Below, one piece after another: positions 53,001 to 56,000 of a stretch of 64,000 bases of DNA. The DNA is taken from the NCBI GenBank assembly GCA_028829895.1, contig CM054180.1, positions 107,108,635 through 107,172,634 of the forward strand, in the 5' to 3' direction. Below the pieces are notes generated by a model. The model searched no databases, was not told where the DNA came from, and saw only the letters and a program-made list of their open reading frames with translations. Every line of letters begins with the position of its first letter. Positions within the stretch are counted from its first letter, which is position 1. Position numbers and translations under genes: made by a program. The stretch comes from Sinotaia quadrata. Its lineage: Eukaryota; Mollusca; Gastropoda; Architaenioglossa; Viviparidae.

Positions 53001-56000
53001 CCTAACGTCTTTGACAGTTTCGTCCGTCTGTAGAGGACAGTTTGGTAAAGTACCAGTGACGCAATCAGTATCCCCCTCGTCTTCTGTAACTATCGTCGCT
53101 ACGACAAAATCAGCTTGAGTGGTTTGATCCTCACGGCTTATGTACTTTTTGAGTAGGTTAACATGAAAGATTTTCTCTCTCTTTCCTGTCTGCACCTTAT
53201 AGTTCAGTCCCCCTAGCTTGGCGGTAACTACAAAGGGCCCCTTCCATTTCATCTGAAGTTTGTTATGTGCTTCAGGAAGCAACAGTAACACTTTGTCATT
53301 AACTTCAAATTCTCTAGGTTTGGTGTGCTTATTGTAATATTCTGCCTGTCTAGACTGAGCTATCGTCAAGTTTTCCCGTGCTATCTTGCCTATAGTTTCA
53401 AGACGGTTTCTTAAGTCAGTGACGTATGTATAAGTTGTCTTAACTTCGTCATCTGTCTTTTCATCAGTCCAAAGTGCCTTCAAAATCATCATCGGTCCGC
53501 GTACAGTACGTCCGTAAAGTAGCTCAAATGGTGAAAACCCGGTGGAAGATTGTGGCACCTCCCTATATGCAAATAGTAGGGCAGGGATGTATCTGTCCCA
53601 GTCTTTCGGTTTATCTGTGGCGAGCTTTTTAAGTGCTGTTTTTAATGTCCCATTGTATTTTTCAATCAGACCATTTGCCTGGGGGTGGTATGGTGTGCAA
53701 GTAAGATGTTTGATGGAAAGTAAACGATTTACTTCCTTCATTACGTTGCCTATGAATTGACTCCCCTGATCCGTCAAAATTTCAGTAGGAATTCCAACAC
53801 GACTCCAAAGACCGAAAAGGGCTTCGGCGACAGTTTCAGTATCAATATTTTTCAATGGTACTGCGTCGGCGAATCTTGTTGCGTAATCAATAGTGGTCAG
53901 CACGTATCGATTACCTCTCGTTGATGTGGGTATTATAGGCCCAATCAAATCCAATGCTACGCGCTTGTAGGGTTCACTGATCAGTTCAGGCTCTCCTAAC
54001 GGTGCGGGTCTGATTGAATTTTTAGACTGTGTTCTCTGGCATGTGTCGCAACTTAACACGAATCTACGGATATCGGCAGTGATGTCCGGCCAATAAAACT
54101 CACTTGTAATACGACTAGTTGTTTTTTGTACACCCATGTGTGCACCAAAAAGACTCTCATGACCTAATCGTAATACGTCATTTCGTTTGGTTTGTGGAAC
54201 GACTAATTGTTTCCGAAATTCGTCTCCCACTTTCGAATAGCGGTACAATAAACCCTTTTTCAGAATAATGCACGCTTTCTTATTCGAATCGTCAGTGTTG
54301 ACGTCACTAACAAGTACAGCTTGTCTGCGTAACTTGTCTAGTGTTTCGTCCTCAGCTTGTAATATTTTAATCTCGCTAACTGTTGCTTTATCTACGGCTG
54401 GTGCGGCAGACATCGGTGCAGTTACAGATTTGTCTTTACTACTCGCTGCTCTGGTTACAGCGTTAACCAGTGGTGGTTCAGTTGAAGTTTGTTTTTTGCA
54501 CGGCAAAACATACTTGCAACCAAGGATCACGTCATGCGGTGAGTTTTCCATAACTGCCGCTTTGACTGTTCCTTCTACAAAGTCTGAAACAATCGAGACT
54601 TCAGCTACTGGTAAAATGTCTTGTTCGCCGTTTGCAAAGGTGACAGAGATTGTCTCCCCTGTGTAGTCGGTACGGTTAACTAATGATGCATTTACAATAG
54701 CGTCTAGCTCACACCCTGTATCAAGCAAAGCGATTGTATCGTGACCGTTTGCCTGTACTGGTGTTCGATTCGACTTTTCTGTTTTAGGTGTATGACTTTC
54801 TACTGCGTAAACTTTAGCTGTTTTCTTTTCAGGACATGTTCGTGAAAAATGGCCACTATCACCACAAGTGTAACATGCAAGATTCTTTTTATCTTTCTGT
54901 TTGTCGGACTTGTTTTTAGTGTCGGGTTTAGATGTTTTATCATCACGCTCATTAGGTGCCTTCCCGTCATTTTTCTTATCCTTTCGAGTCTGCGGTTCAT
55001 TCGGTCGAGACTTGTTGTTCGCGTGTGCGTTCGAGAATTGAGAATGTGCGTCATCAAAGCGATCGGCGGCGTTGCCTATCTCCTCTAGCGTAGATTTTTC
55101 CCTTATTGCTAAGTGAATCAGTAGATCTGATTTGTATGACCCGAGAATGTGGTCTTTTACCATTTCATCCCTAAGACCTGCATACGTCTGTGGAGTTTCG
55201 GCTAGATCTATCCATCTTTGGAACAAGTCAGCTACGCGTCGTATGTACTGTGCGTGCGTCTCTGAACTGGCTTTCGTGGCCTGTTTAAACTTACGTCGGT
55301 ATGTGTCGGCTGTGAGTTTGTAACGTTTCAATAATGCGGCCTTGACTGTGTCGTAATTATCTGACTCAGAATCGCTAAGCTTATTGAACTCGTTTTTCGC
55401 ACTGCCCTGCAATAATCCCGATAAATTTATCGCCCAATGTTCCGCTGGAATGTTTGTTGCTCTGGCTAACTTTTCAAACGTTTTTAAATACGCGTCTATT
55501 TGATCTTTGTTCTCATCAAATGGGACCATATTTATCTTTGGAATGATATTTTCAATTCTACTGTGATTATTTCCATCGCTAGAACGCGAATCACCACTGC
55601 TTCTGCGATCACGGTTTGGATTGGTAACTTCTAGTTTCTTTACTTCCCATTCTAACCGTTTTATTTCCGCGTCTGCGGCGATGCGTTTGGCTTCTGTGTC
55701 CGCTGCGATACGTTTTGTTTCGATGTCGGCTAGTCTTTCAGCCTCTAATTTTTTTGCTTCGCGGGCAGCTAACCGTTCTTCCCTTTCTATCTCTTGTCTC
55801 TCTTTTTCCGCTTTTTCCGCTTTCTCTAGCTCAGTTTTAATGTAGCTAGTCAGTTCGTCACCCTGGTATCCTATCATGATACCGGCTTCTTTCAGGTCTT
55901 CGATAACCTGTTTGCGATCCATTTTACTGTCTTAGCGCGCTGGCTACAATAAGAATGTATCTCGTGAATTGTGTGTTTTAACCGTCGGCGATAACTCCGC

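Noticed and set aside
51726..55845. Plus-strand frames across gypsy element 2
   Set aside because: Antisense shadows of the Gag-Pol frame; no env-like protein was found.
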